This document shows, piece by piece, positions 33,602-42,505 of a stretch of 64,000 nt of DNA (within the stretch, counting starts at the first letter, position 1; each line of letters starts with the position of its first letter). Origin of the DNA: Dactylosporangium sp. AC04546 (GTDB lineage Bacteria > Actinomycetota > Actinomycetes > Mycobacteriales > Micromonosporaceae); the NCBI RefSeq assembly GCF_022095675.1, contig NZ_JAHYSG010000061.1, positions 10,201 to 74,200 of the forward strand, read 5' to 3'. The notes beneath the pieces were generated by a model. The model had not been told where the DNA came from. It saw only the letters and a list, made by a program, of their open reading frames with translations, and did no database searches. Made by a program: the position numbers and the translations under genes.

Positions 33602-34498
33602 GTGACCGAGCCACGACCCGGCTTCGAGGCACTGCTGCTGCATTGAAAGAGGCGCGCGGCTTCGACCTCACCGGGTACAAGCGCTCCAGCCTGACGCGCC
33701 GCGTCGGCCGGCGGATGGCACAGGTGGACATCGCGGACCACGCCGCCGTCCGCCCGCGACGTCGGCCGGCCGTTGCGCGACCTCGACCTGTCGTACCGCC
33801 CGGTGGAGCTGCTCGGCCACATCGAGCAGGCGCAGCTGGAGCGGCGGATCATCAAGCTCGACGGTGTCGAGCTGGTCAACGCCGCGGGCGAGTCGGTCTT
33901 CCTCGACATCCAGATCAAGCCGCTCGTCGACGGCGACGCCGCCCGGCTCGGCGCGGTCGTCATCGTCCAGGACATGACCGCGTCGCGGCGCCTCCAGGAG
34001 GAGCTGGAGCACGCGAACCGGCAGCTGGAGACGGCCTGCGAGGAGCTGCAGTCCACCAACGAGGAGCTCCAGTCGACCAACGACGAACTCCAGTCCATCA
34101 ACGACGAGCTCAACCACGCGAACTCGTTCATGGAGGCGGTCCTCAGCAGCCTCCAGGCCGGCGTGATCGTGCTCAACCGCGACCTGCAGATCCTGGTCTG
34201 GAACCGTCGCGCCACGGACCTGTGGGGGCTACGCTCGGACGAGGCGGTCGGCCAGCACCTCCCAAACATCGACATTGGTCTATCGATGGCCGAGCTGCGA
34301 CCGCTCATCCGCGACGTGCTCGACGGCCGCACGACGCCCGCAGCGTCGACCCGGACCGCGGTCAACCGCCGCGGCCGTCAGGTGGAGATCCGGGTGGTGT
34401 GCTCACCCCTGACGAGTGAATTGGCCGGCGTGATCGGGGTGATCCTGATCATGGAGGTGCCCGCGTCTCCCGCTGCGGGCCAGGCCGAACCGCCATAG
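33602..34498 (+). pseudogene. Decayed CheR-PAS signalling gene
   Basis: Frame 2 starts at GTG 33602 (VTEPRPGFEALLLH) and hits TGA at 33644. One base earlier, frame 1 continues with LKEARGFDLTGYKRSSLTRR, the CheR N-terminal helix, until about 33750. The CheR catalytic core (about 200 residues) is then missing. Frame 2 resumes near 33758 with DVGRPLRDLDLSYRPVEL, a PAS region, then a coiled coil (CEELQSTNEELQSTNDELQS) and a second PAS domain. So there is one single-base frameshift and one large deletion. The 3' part (33773-34498, 241 codons) is still open and might be expressed as an orphan PAS protein. Confidence 0.75.
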
Positions 34499-34527
34499 TC
34501 TGGGCGAAACGGCGGGAAGGGGGCAAG

Positions 34528-35664
34528 GTGGACCTGACCATCACCGTGGCGACGCGGCGCGCCGCGAGCGTCCTGCAGGTCACCGGCGCCCTGGACTACG
34601 CCTCCGTGCCCTACCTGCGGCAGGTCGTCTTCGAGCTCTTCGACGCGGGCGACCGCGACATCGTCGTCGAGACCTCCGGCCTGCGCCTGCTCGACGCCGC
34701 CTCGATCAAGGTCCTGCTGTACCTCCAGCACCGCGGCCAGCAGCTCGACGCCAAGGTCCGCCTGACCGGCACGGCCGGCACGGCGCTGACCGCGCTGGAG
34801 ATCGCCGGGGTGGCCAAGCAGCTCGGCGTCTTCGAGGACGTCGACGTCGCCTGGGCCGCGACCGCCCCAGACCGCCACGAGATCGACCTCGAGACGCTGC
34901 ACCTCGTGCAGGGCCACTGGCCGGCCGAGGTCACCGAGCTGCTGTCCCGCCTGCAGGAGCTGCGCCCCGACGACCCGGCCCGCAAGCGGGCCCGCGACGA
35001 CGTCATCGAGCTGTGCCTGCCGGCCGCCCGCCGCCTGGCCCGTCGCTACGGCGCCACCGGCGAGCCGCTCAACGACCTCGTCCAGGTCGCCTGCCTGGGC
35101 CTGGTGAAGGCGGTCGACGGCTTCGACGCCTCCCGGGGCATCGAGTTCGGGACCTACGCCACGCCCACGATCGTCGGGGAGATCAAGCGGTACTTCCGGG
35201 ACCGCACCTGGGGCATCCGCCTGCCCCGCCGCCTGCAGGAGCTCCGCCTGGCCGTCAACAAGGCCCGCGACGACCTGGTCCAGACCCTGGGCCGCTCCCC
35301 CACGGTCCCGGATCTCGCCGCCCACCTGGAGGTCGACGAGGAGCAGGTGATCGAGGTGATCGGCGCCCTGCACGCGTACCGCCCGATGTCCCTGGACGCC
35401 CCCACCACCGGCGCCGACGACGAGGCGACGCTCCAGGACGCCATAGGCTCGGACGAGCCGGAGTTCGTCCTCGTGGACTACCGCGAGTCGCTGCACGTGC
35501 TGATCGACCGCCTCCCGGAGCGCGAGCAGCGCATCTTGACGCTCCGCTTCTACGGCAACCTGACCCAGGCGGAGATCGCCGACCAGGTGGGCCTGTCCCA
35601 GATGCACGTGAGCCGCCTGCTCCGCCAGTCGCTGAACTTCCTCCGCCGCCGCCTGACCGAGTAA
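34528..35664 (+). CDS. STAS domain fused to SigB/SigF-type sigma factor
   Basis: The protein is 378 aa. Residues 1-115 are a STAS anti-anti-sigma domain (VLQVTGALDYASVPYLRQ, then LRLLDAASIKVLLYL, keeping the Asp-Ala-Ala-Ser segment). Residues about 130-378 are a group 3 sigma factor: region 2 DLVQVACLGLVKAVDGFD and GTYATPTIVGEIKRYFRD, region 3 SPTVPDLAAHLEVDEEQV, and region 4 LTQAEIADQVGLSQMHVSRL. Normally STAS antagonists and such sigma factors are separate proteins joined by an anti-sigma kinase. Here the antagonist is part of the sigma chain. It starts at GTG 34528 after a GGAAGGGGG ribosome site. Upstream STAS/ATPase genes are likely partners. Confidence 0.88.
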   Translation: MDLTITVATRRAASVLQVTGALDYASVPYLRQVVFELFDAGDRDIVVETSGLRLLDAASIKVLLYLQHRGQQLDAKVRLTGTAGTALTALEIAGVAKQLGVFEDVDVAWAATAPDRHEIDLETLHLVQGHWPAEVTELLSRLQELRPDDPARKRARDDVIELCLPAARRLARRYGATGEPLNDLVQVACLGLVKAVDGFDASRGIEFGTYATPTIVGEIKRYFRDRTWGIRLPRRLQELRLAVNKARDDLVQTLGRSPTVPDLAAHLEVDEEQVIEVIGALHAYRPMSLDAPTTGADDEATLQDAIGSDEPEFVLVDYRESLHVLIDRLPEREQRILTLRFYGNLTQAEIADQVGLSQMHVSRLLRQSLNFLRRRLTE

Positions 35665-36030
35665 CCCCATGATCAAGGGAAAGATCCGGCTGCCATGGCA
35701 ACCAGCTGTTTCCCACGATCAACCCCGTCCGCAGCGCCCACGGTCGACGGTCCCGCCGGGTGCGCGAAATATCCGATAAATCGGACTCATTGATCGCGCG
35801 GCAAGTGACGAGGCGCGGGCCGCCGGGGCGCTCGACTTTTCTTGGGTGGCACCGACCGCAATCACGACCGGCAGGACAGGGACCAGGAGACGGCCGCCAC
35901 CGTGGGAGGCCCGGCCCTGAAGGCGCCGGACAGGTGGAATCGCGAGCCACCGCACCCCACCAGCCGGGAACCTGCGCTGCTGAGCCGGGAGCATGCCGAC
36001 ATCGTCCCCAGGCCGGCATGCTCCCCCGGC
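35665..36030. other. Convergent intergenic region with two stem-loops
   Basis: The 366-bp stretch between two gene ends holds no credible gene. TGATCAAGGGAAA (35670-35682) can pair with TTTCCCACGATCA (35709-35721) with two mismatches, a likely terminator of the sigma gene. GGGAGCATGCCG (35987-35998) pairs perfectly with CGGCATGCTCCC (36014-36025), a terminator for the minus-strand gene ending at 36031. The motif CGCGAAATATCCG at 35763-35775 recurs inverted at 51060-51072. Confidence 0.6.
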
Positions 36031-39000
36031 CTACGAGACTGCGGGCGCCGTCGAGGCGCCCGGCCCCGACGATGCCGGACCGGGCGGGGACGCCAACCCA
36101 CCTGGCGCCGCCAACCCCGGGGCGGGCGCCGCCGAACCGCCGGGTGCTGCCGGCCCAGAGGCTGGAAGCGCGCCGGACGACGCCGCCGAGCCCGTAGGTG
36201 ACGGTGGTCCGCCGGGCGCTGCCGGCCCAGGAGCGGGAGCAACGCCGGACGACGCCGCCGAGCCCGTACGTGACGGTCCGCCAGGGGCCGCCGGGCCCGG
36301 TGGAAGCGTCTGGCCGGTGGACGGCGTCGGCCGCCGTGGCAGGGCCGGCAGCGGCGAGGCCGCCGGGCCGGCAGCGCCGCCCGGGCCCGCCGCGGCCGGG
36401 TGGGACTGCGGGGTCCCACCAGCGCCCAGGGGCACGGCGGAGGCGGAGCCCGTGCGGGTCGGCGGGCCGCCGCGACCCGGTAAGGCGTGGGCCGGGCGGC
36501 GCGGTGGGCGGCGGCCCAGGGAGAGCAGCACACCGGTGACCATCAGCAGCAGGCCGGCCAGCGCGGTGAACAGCGGCAGGGACGTGGGGATGCCGAGGTA
36601 CACCGTGATGCCCAGGATCCGCGACAACCCCCACGGCAGCAGCGCCAGCTGGTCGTTCCAGACCGTGAGCGCGCGCTCCAGGCCGATCACCGCCACCACC
36701 GCCGACAGCACCGCGAGGGGGGCGCCGAACGTGGCCAGGGCGGCGCCCACGGTGCGGCGGCGCAGGAGGCCGTAGCGGTCGCGCAGGACCAGGGCGGTGG
36801 CGACGAACAGCCAGGCGAAGGCGGCGAAGGCGACGATGACGTACGCCGCGCGCCAGCCCGGCGACGTCCAGAACACGAACCAGTAGTGGCCCGGGCCGCG
36901 CAGGGCCAGCGCGGCCAGGAGGAGGACGGTGCGCAGGAGGGCGACGCCGCCGATCACCGCCCACAGGTGGAACGGGTCGCGGCGGCCGACGACGAGCCGG
37001 GCGGTGGCCGCGAACAGGAGCCAGCCGCCGAGCGTGACCAGCACGTGCGCCGGGGCGGCGAACCAGGTGAAGACCAGGCGGCTGGCGACCAGCGCGGCGA
37101 GCGGGACGGCGATCACGAGCACCCGGTCGACGGGGCTCGGCATCTCGTCGAGGTCGGCGAGGCGCCACGGCCGCAGCGCGCCGAGGCTGAGCGCGCGCAG
37201 GCCGCGGGCGCCCGGCGAGCCGGGGCGGCGCAGGGCGCCGCGCAGCAGCACGAGCAGGAGCAGCAGGAGCAGGGCGCGGGCGGTCCAGGCCATCGCGACG
37301 TCGCGGTCGGCCCGCTCGGCGCCGAGGTCGGCGGCCGTGAAGTTGTACGCCGGCAGGTCCACGTCGCCGCCGTAGCGGGTCAGGTGGGCGTCGCGCGCCG
37401 ACCGGTAGCGGGACTCGGCCTCCTTCCACGCCGTGTGGGCGGACGAGGAGCCGGTGTCGAGCCACTGGGCGTGGCGCAGCACCGTCGCCCGGTAGGCGCT
37501 CAGGGTGCGCAACAGGTCCACCTCATACGACAGCGTGTCGATGAGCCGGGCCCGCTGGGTCGCGTCGCGCCAGGTCGCCGGGTCGGTCGCGGCCACCTCG
37601 TCGTGCATCAGGGCGGCGAGCGTCACCGCCCGCTCCCCGTCGGCGATCGCCTCGTCGACCCGGCCGCGGCTCACCGCATAGATGCTGTCGAGGGCCGCCG
37701 AGTCGCCGGTGACGATGTCCCACTCGAAGATCCACATCATCGGCGGGGGCTCCAGGCCGAGCGCGCGCACCGAGTGGTCGGCGTAGGGCGAGAGGTAGAG
37801 CCCCTTGGTCACCGCCTCGCGGGACATCGCCATCATGCGCCCGATCGCGGCGACCGTGCGCGGGTCCTCGGAGAACGTCTGCCGGGCCCAGTCGGCGGTG
37901 ATCCGCGCCGCCGGCGTCTGCGGGTCGTGTGCGAGGCGGCCCATCGCGTAGGAGTTCAGGTCGTACAGCTGCCAGAACCCGCTGCGCAGCAGCAGCGACA
38001 TCGGCCCGGCGCGCAGCGGCCCGCCGTCCTGCGTCCAGGTCCACACGCCCTCGACGTGCGGGTTGGCGGCGAGGAACCGCTGGAGGGCCTGCTGGTGCAG
38101 CACCGTGAGGTCGTTGGGCAGCGCCCCGAAGCCCTCGAACTCCCGCCGCGACTGGAACTCCACGATCCGCCGCTGCGAGCCGGTGGTGAGCGTCGGGTTG
38201 AGCGGCAGGTGGCTGTAGAAGTCGCCCGCGCTGTACTTCGTGGAGACGATCAGGTGCGGGTCGTCGATGCCGCCGAGGACCTCCTCGTAGGAGGCCGGGT
38301 TGGTGTGCAGGTCGCCGACCGCGCCCACGCCGACCGTCCACGTCCGGAAGATGACGTCCTTGCCGGCCGCGCCGGCCGTGTGCAGCAGCGCGGTGAGCAT
38401 CGCCCGCACCCCGGCGGCGCTCGTGACGGCGATCCGCGACGAGTAGTCCCAGCCGGGCTGCTTGTAGACGTCGCCGCCCTCGCCGACGCGCACCATGAGG
38501 CCGCTGACGAACGGCATCCGGTCGAACAGCTCCGCGAGCCCCACCTGGTACACCTGCCAGAACCGGGCGCTCGTGGTGTCGAGCCCGCCGGTCGCGCGCT
38601 CCAGGAAGCGCTCCAGGGGCGGGGACAGCGCCAGCATGTCGGTGAGCAGGTAGACCCGCATGCTCATGTCCCGCGCGTAGCGGAACACCGGCCCGAACGC
38701 CGCGACCAGCGCCTCCGCGCGGGCGATGTGGTCGTCGCCCTCCGGATAGACGGCGTGCCCGTCGCCGATGGCGGAGAAGGTGACGTACTCCAGGAAGCCC
38801 GGCACGACCACGCCGTTATACCCCTGGGCGAGGGCATGGCCGACGAACTCCTGGAACTCGCGCGAGATCCGGTCGACGGCGGCCTTGTCCACCCACGGCG
38901 CCTCGGGCAGCAGCGCACTGCCGACGACGTCGGTGTTCAGCGAGTAGTCGGTGCCGGCGGCGAACTCGGCGACGTCGGGCTCACGCCCCACGGCGCCGGC

Positions 39001-39540
39001 ATCGGTGAGCCGCAGCCCGAGCCGCGGCGTGATCTCCTTGCCGCGCTGGTCGGCCGGCAGCACCTCGGCGCCGGAGCGGATGCGGTCGGCCACCGTGTAG
39101 AGCCCGGTCGCGGCCCCGGCCAGGTCGGCGGCCTCGACGACCAGCGCGCCCGGCGCGCCGGCCAGCCGGAACGACTCGGGCGTCACCGCGGGCACGAGGC
39201 GCACGTCGAGCCCGCCCGGCGCGGTCTGCTCGCCCGGCGTCTCCTGCACGACGGCGGGCCGGGGGCGGCCCCGCTGCTGCACCGCGTCGGCGACGGCGGT
39301 GGCGGCGAGCCGCAGCCGGGCCACGGCCGGGACCCGGATCGCGGTGATCGGCGGCGGCGCCGCGGCGTCCTGCGGCGGCGCGGCCTCGGCCGGCTCGGCC
39401 GGCACGCTCGCCGGCGTGTAGCTGAGCCCGAGCGCGCCGGAGACGCCCCAGGCCACGGCGGCGCCCAGGGCAAGGACCACCGCCGCCGCGATGAGCGGCA
39501 GCCGCGGCGAGCGGACCCGGCGTTCGATCACGGGGCACAT
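36031..39540 (-). CDS. Membrane-anchored glycoside-hydrolase-like protein with low-complexity tail
   Basis: The protein is 1,169 aa. A transmembrane anchor or uncleaved signal lies at about 15-38. An alpha-glucuronidase/GH20b-like N-terminal domain follows (ALVVEAADLAGAATGLYTVA), then a putative TIM-barrel domain with GYNGVVVPGFLEYVTFSAIG and MRVYLLTDMLALSP. About six transmembrane helices occupy roughly 800-1030. The last ~130 residues are Pro/Gly/Ala/Ser repeats built around GPAAPGG and TGSAASSG. The architecture suggests a surface enzyme with a GH67-like fold, but the catalytic acids cannot be fixed by eye. ATG 39540 opens the anchor; GTG 39528 is an alternative. The minus-strand CHAT-TPR gene lies upstream, separated by a repeat pair. 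Confidence 0.6.
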   Translation of the reverse strand: MCPVIERRVRSPRLPLIAAAVVLALGAAVAWGVSGALGLSYTPASVPAEPAEAAPPQDAAAPPPITAIRVPAVARLRLAATAVADAVQQRGRPRPAVVQETPGEQTAPGGLDVRLVPAVTPESFRLAGAPGALVVEAADLAGAATGLYTVADRIRSGAEVLPADQRGKEITPRLGLRLTDAGAVGREPDVAEFAAGTDYSLNTDVVGSALLPEAPWVDKAAVDRISREFQEFVGHALAQGYNGVVVPGFLEYVTFSAIGDGHAVYPEGDDHIARAEALVAAFGPVFRYARDMSMRVYLLTDMLALSPPLERFLERATGGLDTTSARFWQVYQVGLAELFDRMPFVSGLMVRVGEGGDVYKQPGWDYSSRIAVTSAAGVRAMLTALLHTAGAAGKDVIFRTWTVGVGAVGDLHTNPASYEEVLGGIDDPHLIVSTKYSAGDFYSHLPLNPTLTTGSQRRIVEFQSRREFEGFGALPNDLTVLHQQALQRFLAANPHVEGVWTWTQDGGPLRAGPMSLLLRSGFWQLYDLNSYAMGRLAHDPQTPAARITADWARQTFSEDPRTVAAIGRMMAMSREAVTKGLYLSPYADHSVRALGLEPPPMMWIFEWDIVTGDSAALDSIYAVSRGRVDEAIADGERAVTLAALMHDEVAATDPATWRDATQRARLIDTLSYEVDLLRTLSAYRATVLRHAQWLDTGSSSAHTAWKEAESRYRSARDAHLTRYGGDVDLPAYNFTAADLGAERADRDVAMAWTARALLLLLLLVLLRGALRRPGSPGARGLRALSLGALRPWRLADLDEMPSPVDRVLVIAVPLAALVASRLVFTWFAAPAHVLVTLGGWLLFAATARLVVGRRDPFHLWAVIGGVALLRTVLLLAALALRGPGHYWFVFWTSPGWRAAYVIVAFAAFAWLFVATALVLRDRYGLLRRRTVGAALATFGAPLAVLSAVVAVIGLERALTVWNDQLALLPWGLSRILGITVYLGIPTSLPLFTALAGLLLMVTGVLLSLGRRPPRRPAHALPGRGGPPTRTGSASAVPLGAGGTPQSHPAAAGPGGAAGPAASPLPALPRRPTPSTGQTLPPGPAAPGGPSRTGSAASSGVAPAPGPAAPGGPPSPTGSAASSGALPASGPAAPGGSAAPAPGLAAPGGLASPPGPASSGPGASTAPAVS
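36060..36400. repeat. Tandem repeat encoding the Pro/Gly/Ala tail
   Basis: Imperfect units of about 75-80 bp recur, for example GACGACGCCGCCGAGCCCGT occurring near 36176 and again near 36250, each followed by a GACGGT-GGCCGCCGGG-type segment. They encode the repeated GPAAPGG/TGSAASSG tail. Such GC-rich tandem DNA may vary in copy number. Confidence 0.5.
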
Positions 39541-39575
39541 CGTAGGTCCAGGGGCCGACAGTTTTTTACCTCCCC

Positions 39576-39727
39576 GGGCTTCGCCCGCGGTTTCGTGGGG
39601 GGTTCCCACCCCACACCCCCCACGCGCCGCTACGCGACGCACGCTGTTCCTAGCTCCACGGGCTTCGCCCGCGGTTCCGTGGGGGGTTCCCACCCCACAC
39701 CCCCCCATGCGCCGCTGCGCGACGCAC
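39576..39727. repeat. Two tandem intergenic repeat units, copies B and C
   Basis: Two units of about 67-68 bp start at 39576 and 39660 (period 84). Each reads GGGCTTCGCCCGCGGTT, a GTGGGGGGTTCCCACCCCAC block, then a C-run and GCGCCGC-(T)-GCGACGCAC. The C-rich core is the reverse complement of the element at 6145-6171. Each unit can fold into GC hairpins. They fill the gap between two minus-strand genes and may act as terminator or processing signals. Confidence 0.7.
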
Positions 39728-39755
39728 TTCTTGGCCTCGCGGAAGTTTCTTGTAC

Positions 39756-42386
39756 CTATCCGGCGCCGAAACAGACGAACGAGTCCGTGCTCGGCCGGTC
39801 CTGCGGCGCCGCCTCCGCCTGGGCGAGGGCGAGCGCCGACGCCGGCCGGTGCCCGGCCGCCAGGTGCCCGTAGAAGGCGCGCATGAGCACGCGGGTGGCT
39901 CCGTCGTCGACCGGCCCGGTGGACGCGACGACCGTCGCCGTCCCCATGTTCAGCAGCGCCGCGACCAGGCCCATCAGCTCGTCGCCCGGGTGCACCGCGG
40001 CGAGGCCGGTGTCGCAGCCGGACAGCACCAGCAGCGCGGGCGGGCGGCGCAGGGCCGTCAGGTCGTACACCGTGAGCTGCCCGTCGGCCAGCATCAGGAA
40101 CGAGAAGAGGGGGTTGTCGACCCGGAACTCCCCGTGCGAGGCGATGTGCCCGATCCCGGCGCCGTCCAGGGCCGCGAGGGCCGGCGCGACCCGCGCCTGC
40201 TCGCCGGCCAGGACCGTCGCGCCGGGGCGGTCGGACGCGATCTCGCGGACCTCGTCGGCCGCCTGCGCCGCCGAGGGCGCGCCGACCAGCACCAGGTCGC
40301 TGGGGGCGGGCGGCTGCGCGGCGGCCCGCCACCAGATCGCGGCGGAGGGGGCGACGGCGATCGAGCGGCCGCGCAGGCGCGGGAGCATCGTCCACGGCAG
40401 GGCGTGCAGGGCCCCGGTCGGCACCAGCACGATCGGGCCGGTGCCGATCAGGTCGGCGAGCGGGTCGAGCAGCAGCCGGTCCAGCAGCAGCACCTGCCGC
40501 GACAGCCGCTCGGCCGCGGTGCCACCGTGGCCGAGCACCTGGCTGCGCAGCGCGAACCGCAGCGACTCCAGCTCGGCGGCGACCTCCTCGATCTTGCCGA
40601 CGACCCGGTGGGTGACCCGCCGGCCGCGCACCACCAGGGCGTGCAGCAGGCCGTCGAGGTCGAGCAGCTCGACGAGCACCCGCTCGCCCAGGGCCGAGGC
40701 CAGCGCCGTGAGCGGCAGCTCCTGCGACGAGGACGAGGAGGAGGTCGCGGCCGTGCCCGGCGTGCGCCAGGTCCGCCGCCGGATCTCCGCCTCCAGGAAC
40801 CGCTGCCGGCGCAGCAGCCGGTTGGTGCGCTGCGGGCCGGTCGGCGCGGCGGCCAGCTCCCCGCCGATGCGGCGCAGCTCGGTGAGGTGCCGCGCGACGA
40901 CCGGGTCGGTGGACGGGCGGGCCGGCGGCAGCGTCAGGGCGGCCGACCGGCAGCGCTGGGCCCAGGTCAGGGCGGCCGACGGGCCGTGGTGGTCGAGCGC
41001 CAGCCGCAGCCGGAGCCCGGCCAGGGCGGCCGTCTCCGCGCTGCCGCGCACCCGCAGCTCGGTGGCGCCGAGACTGGCCCGGTAGGCGTCGGCCTGGCGC
41101 AGTCCCGCGGTCGCCGCCCGGACCGCGTCCGGCACCGAACCGGACGCCAGCTCCAGCCGGGTCCGGATGTGCCACCAGCGGACCCGCAGCTGGGGCGGGC
41201 CGAGCTTGGCCGCGGCGCCCGCCTCGGTGAGCAGCTCGCGGGCGGTGTACAGCTCGCGGAGGTCGACGGCGAGCTGGGCGGCGTCGAGCAGCCCTTCCCA
41301 GCCGGGCTGCAGCCAGCCGGCCTCGACCAGGCTGCCGGCGGCCGCGCGCAGCTCGCGCAGGGTGCCGCGGTTGGCCCGACCGGCCGCCACCACTGCGGCC
41401 AGCTCGACGAGCCGGGCCCGGGCGCTCCACACCGGCCGGCCCTGCTTGACGAAGGTGCGCCGGGCCGCAGCCGCGGCCGTGCGGGAGTCCTGCAGCTTGC
41501 CGACGGCGAGCAGGATCCGGGCGAGCGTCAGGTGGGCCTGGCCGAACAGCAGGTCGAGCTGCCCGTCGGCGCAGGCGTCGATGGCCGCGCGCACGGCCGC
41601 CTCGGCCTCCGGCAGCAGGCGCACCGACAGCAGCAGGTCGGCCCGGTCGAGCAGGCCGTAGGCGGCGCTGCCGGTGTTCCACAGCCGGTCGTGCGCCCGG
41701 TCGTAGCGGGCGAGCGCGGTCGGCACGTCGCCGGCCTGCGCGGCGACGAAGCCGAGGTTGTGCTCGACCTGCGCGGCGGCGGTCGCCATGCCGAGGCGGT
41801 TGTAGAGCGCCTGGGCCTGACGCAGATCGCTCTCCGCCTGTTTGAGATTGCCCCGATACCCGTGCAGAACGCCCCGGTTGGTCAGTGTCCGGGCCTCCCA
41901 CACCTCGTCGCCGGAGGCCCGGAAGGCGCGCAGCGCGCTGCGGTACAGCTCCATCGCCTGCAGGTCGTAACCGAGGCGGTCGAGGATCAGCGCGCGCTGC
42001 ATCGAGGCGCGGGCGCGGCGGTGTCCCCGCAGCTCGGCGAGTGCCCGGTCGATCTCCTTCAGAGCGGCGGTCGGCCGGCCCAGGTCCTCGAGGACGTACG
42101 CATGGCTCATGCGGGCCTCGGCCTCATGGACGCTGAATCCGGCCTTCCGGGCGACCGCGATCGAGGCGCGCAGCAGCTGCGCCGCGCGGCCCGCGTCGTG
42201 CCGCGCGTGGGCGGCCAGACCCAGCGCACGCAGGGCAACTGCCTCCGACGCGGGGTCGCCGTCGCGCTTCGCGTCGCGCAACGCCGCCTCGGCGAGGGCC
42301 TTGGCCCGGACCGGGTCGGCACCGACAATCGGGAGCAGCCGCTGCGCCAGGTCGTCGGCGGGGGTAAGCACGGGCGCTGCCGTCAT
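39756..42386 (-). CDS. TPR-CHAT protein (caspase-like protease)
   Basis: The protein is 876 aa. The first ~500 residues are TPR-like helical repeats, for example ASEAVALRALGLAAHARHDA and RTLTNRGVLHGYRGNLKQAE. The C-terminal ~300 residues form a CHAT domain with catalytic His in GIGHIASHGEFR and Cys in LLVLSGCDTGLAA, followed by ELMGLVAALLNMGTATVVAS. It is longer and of different architecture from the CHAT protein at 27.4-29.6 kb. It starts at ATG 42386 and is divergent from a subtilisin-like gene 119 bp away. CHAT-TPR proteins paired with proteases are thought to form activation cascades; which cleaves which is unknown. Confidence 0.88.
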   Translation of the reverse strand: MTAAPVLTPADDLAQRLLPIVGADPVRAKALAEAALRDAKRDGDPASEAVALRALGLAAHARHDAGRAAQLLRASIAVARKAGFSVHEAEARMSHAYVLEDLGRPTAALKEIDRALAELRGHRRARASMQRALILDRLGYDLQAMELYRSALRAFRASGDEVWEARTLTNRGVLHGYRGNLKQAESDLRQAQALYNRLGMATAAAQVEHNLGFVAAQAGDVPTALARYDRAHDRLWNTGSAAYGLLDRADLLLSVRLLPEAEAAVRAAIDACADGQLDLLFGQAHLTLARILLAVGKLQDSRTAAAAARRTFVKQGRPVWSARARLVELAAVVAAGRANRGTLRELRAAAGSLVEAGWLQPGWEGLLDAAQLAVDLRELYTARELLTEAGAAAKLGPPQLRVRWWHIRTRLELASGSVPDAVRAATAGLRQADAYRASLGATELRVRGSAETAALAGLRLRLALDHHGPSAALTWAQRCRSAALTLPPARPSTDPVVARHLTELRRIGGELAAAPTGPQRTNRLLRRQRFLEAEIRRRTWRTPGTAATSSSSSSQELPLTALASALGERVLVELLDLDGLLHALVVRGRRVTHRVVGKIEEVAAELESLRFALRSQVLGHGGTAAERLSRQVLLLDRLLLDPLADLIGTGPIVLVPTGALHALPWTMLPRLRGRSIAVAPSAAIWWRAAAQPPAPSDLVLVGAPSAAQAADEVREIASDRPGATVLAGEQARVAPALAALDGAGIGHIASHGEFRVDNPLFSFLMLADGQLTVYDLTALRRPPALLVLSGCDTGLAAVHPGDELMGLVAALLNMGTATVVASTGPVDDGATRVLMRAFYGHLAAGHRPASALALAQAEAAPQDRPSTDSFVCFGAG

Positions 42387-42505
42387 GGTTGCATCCTGCC
42401 AAAGGTGCGGACGTGTATCACGATGCCGGGTAGGCGTCTCTAGTCACTGGTTCTGCTGTCGGGAACTTGTCCTTTGCGTCGAAGAGAACCGATTGAGGAG
42501 CATTC

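Noticed and set aside
36487..39873. An 1,128-codon plus-strand frame
   Set aside because: It lies antisense to the glycosidase-like gene and repeat region and shows no domain; a GC-driven shadow.
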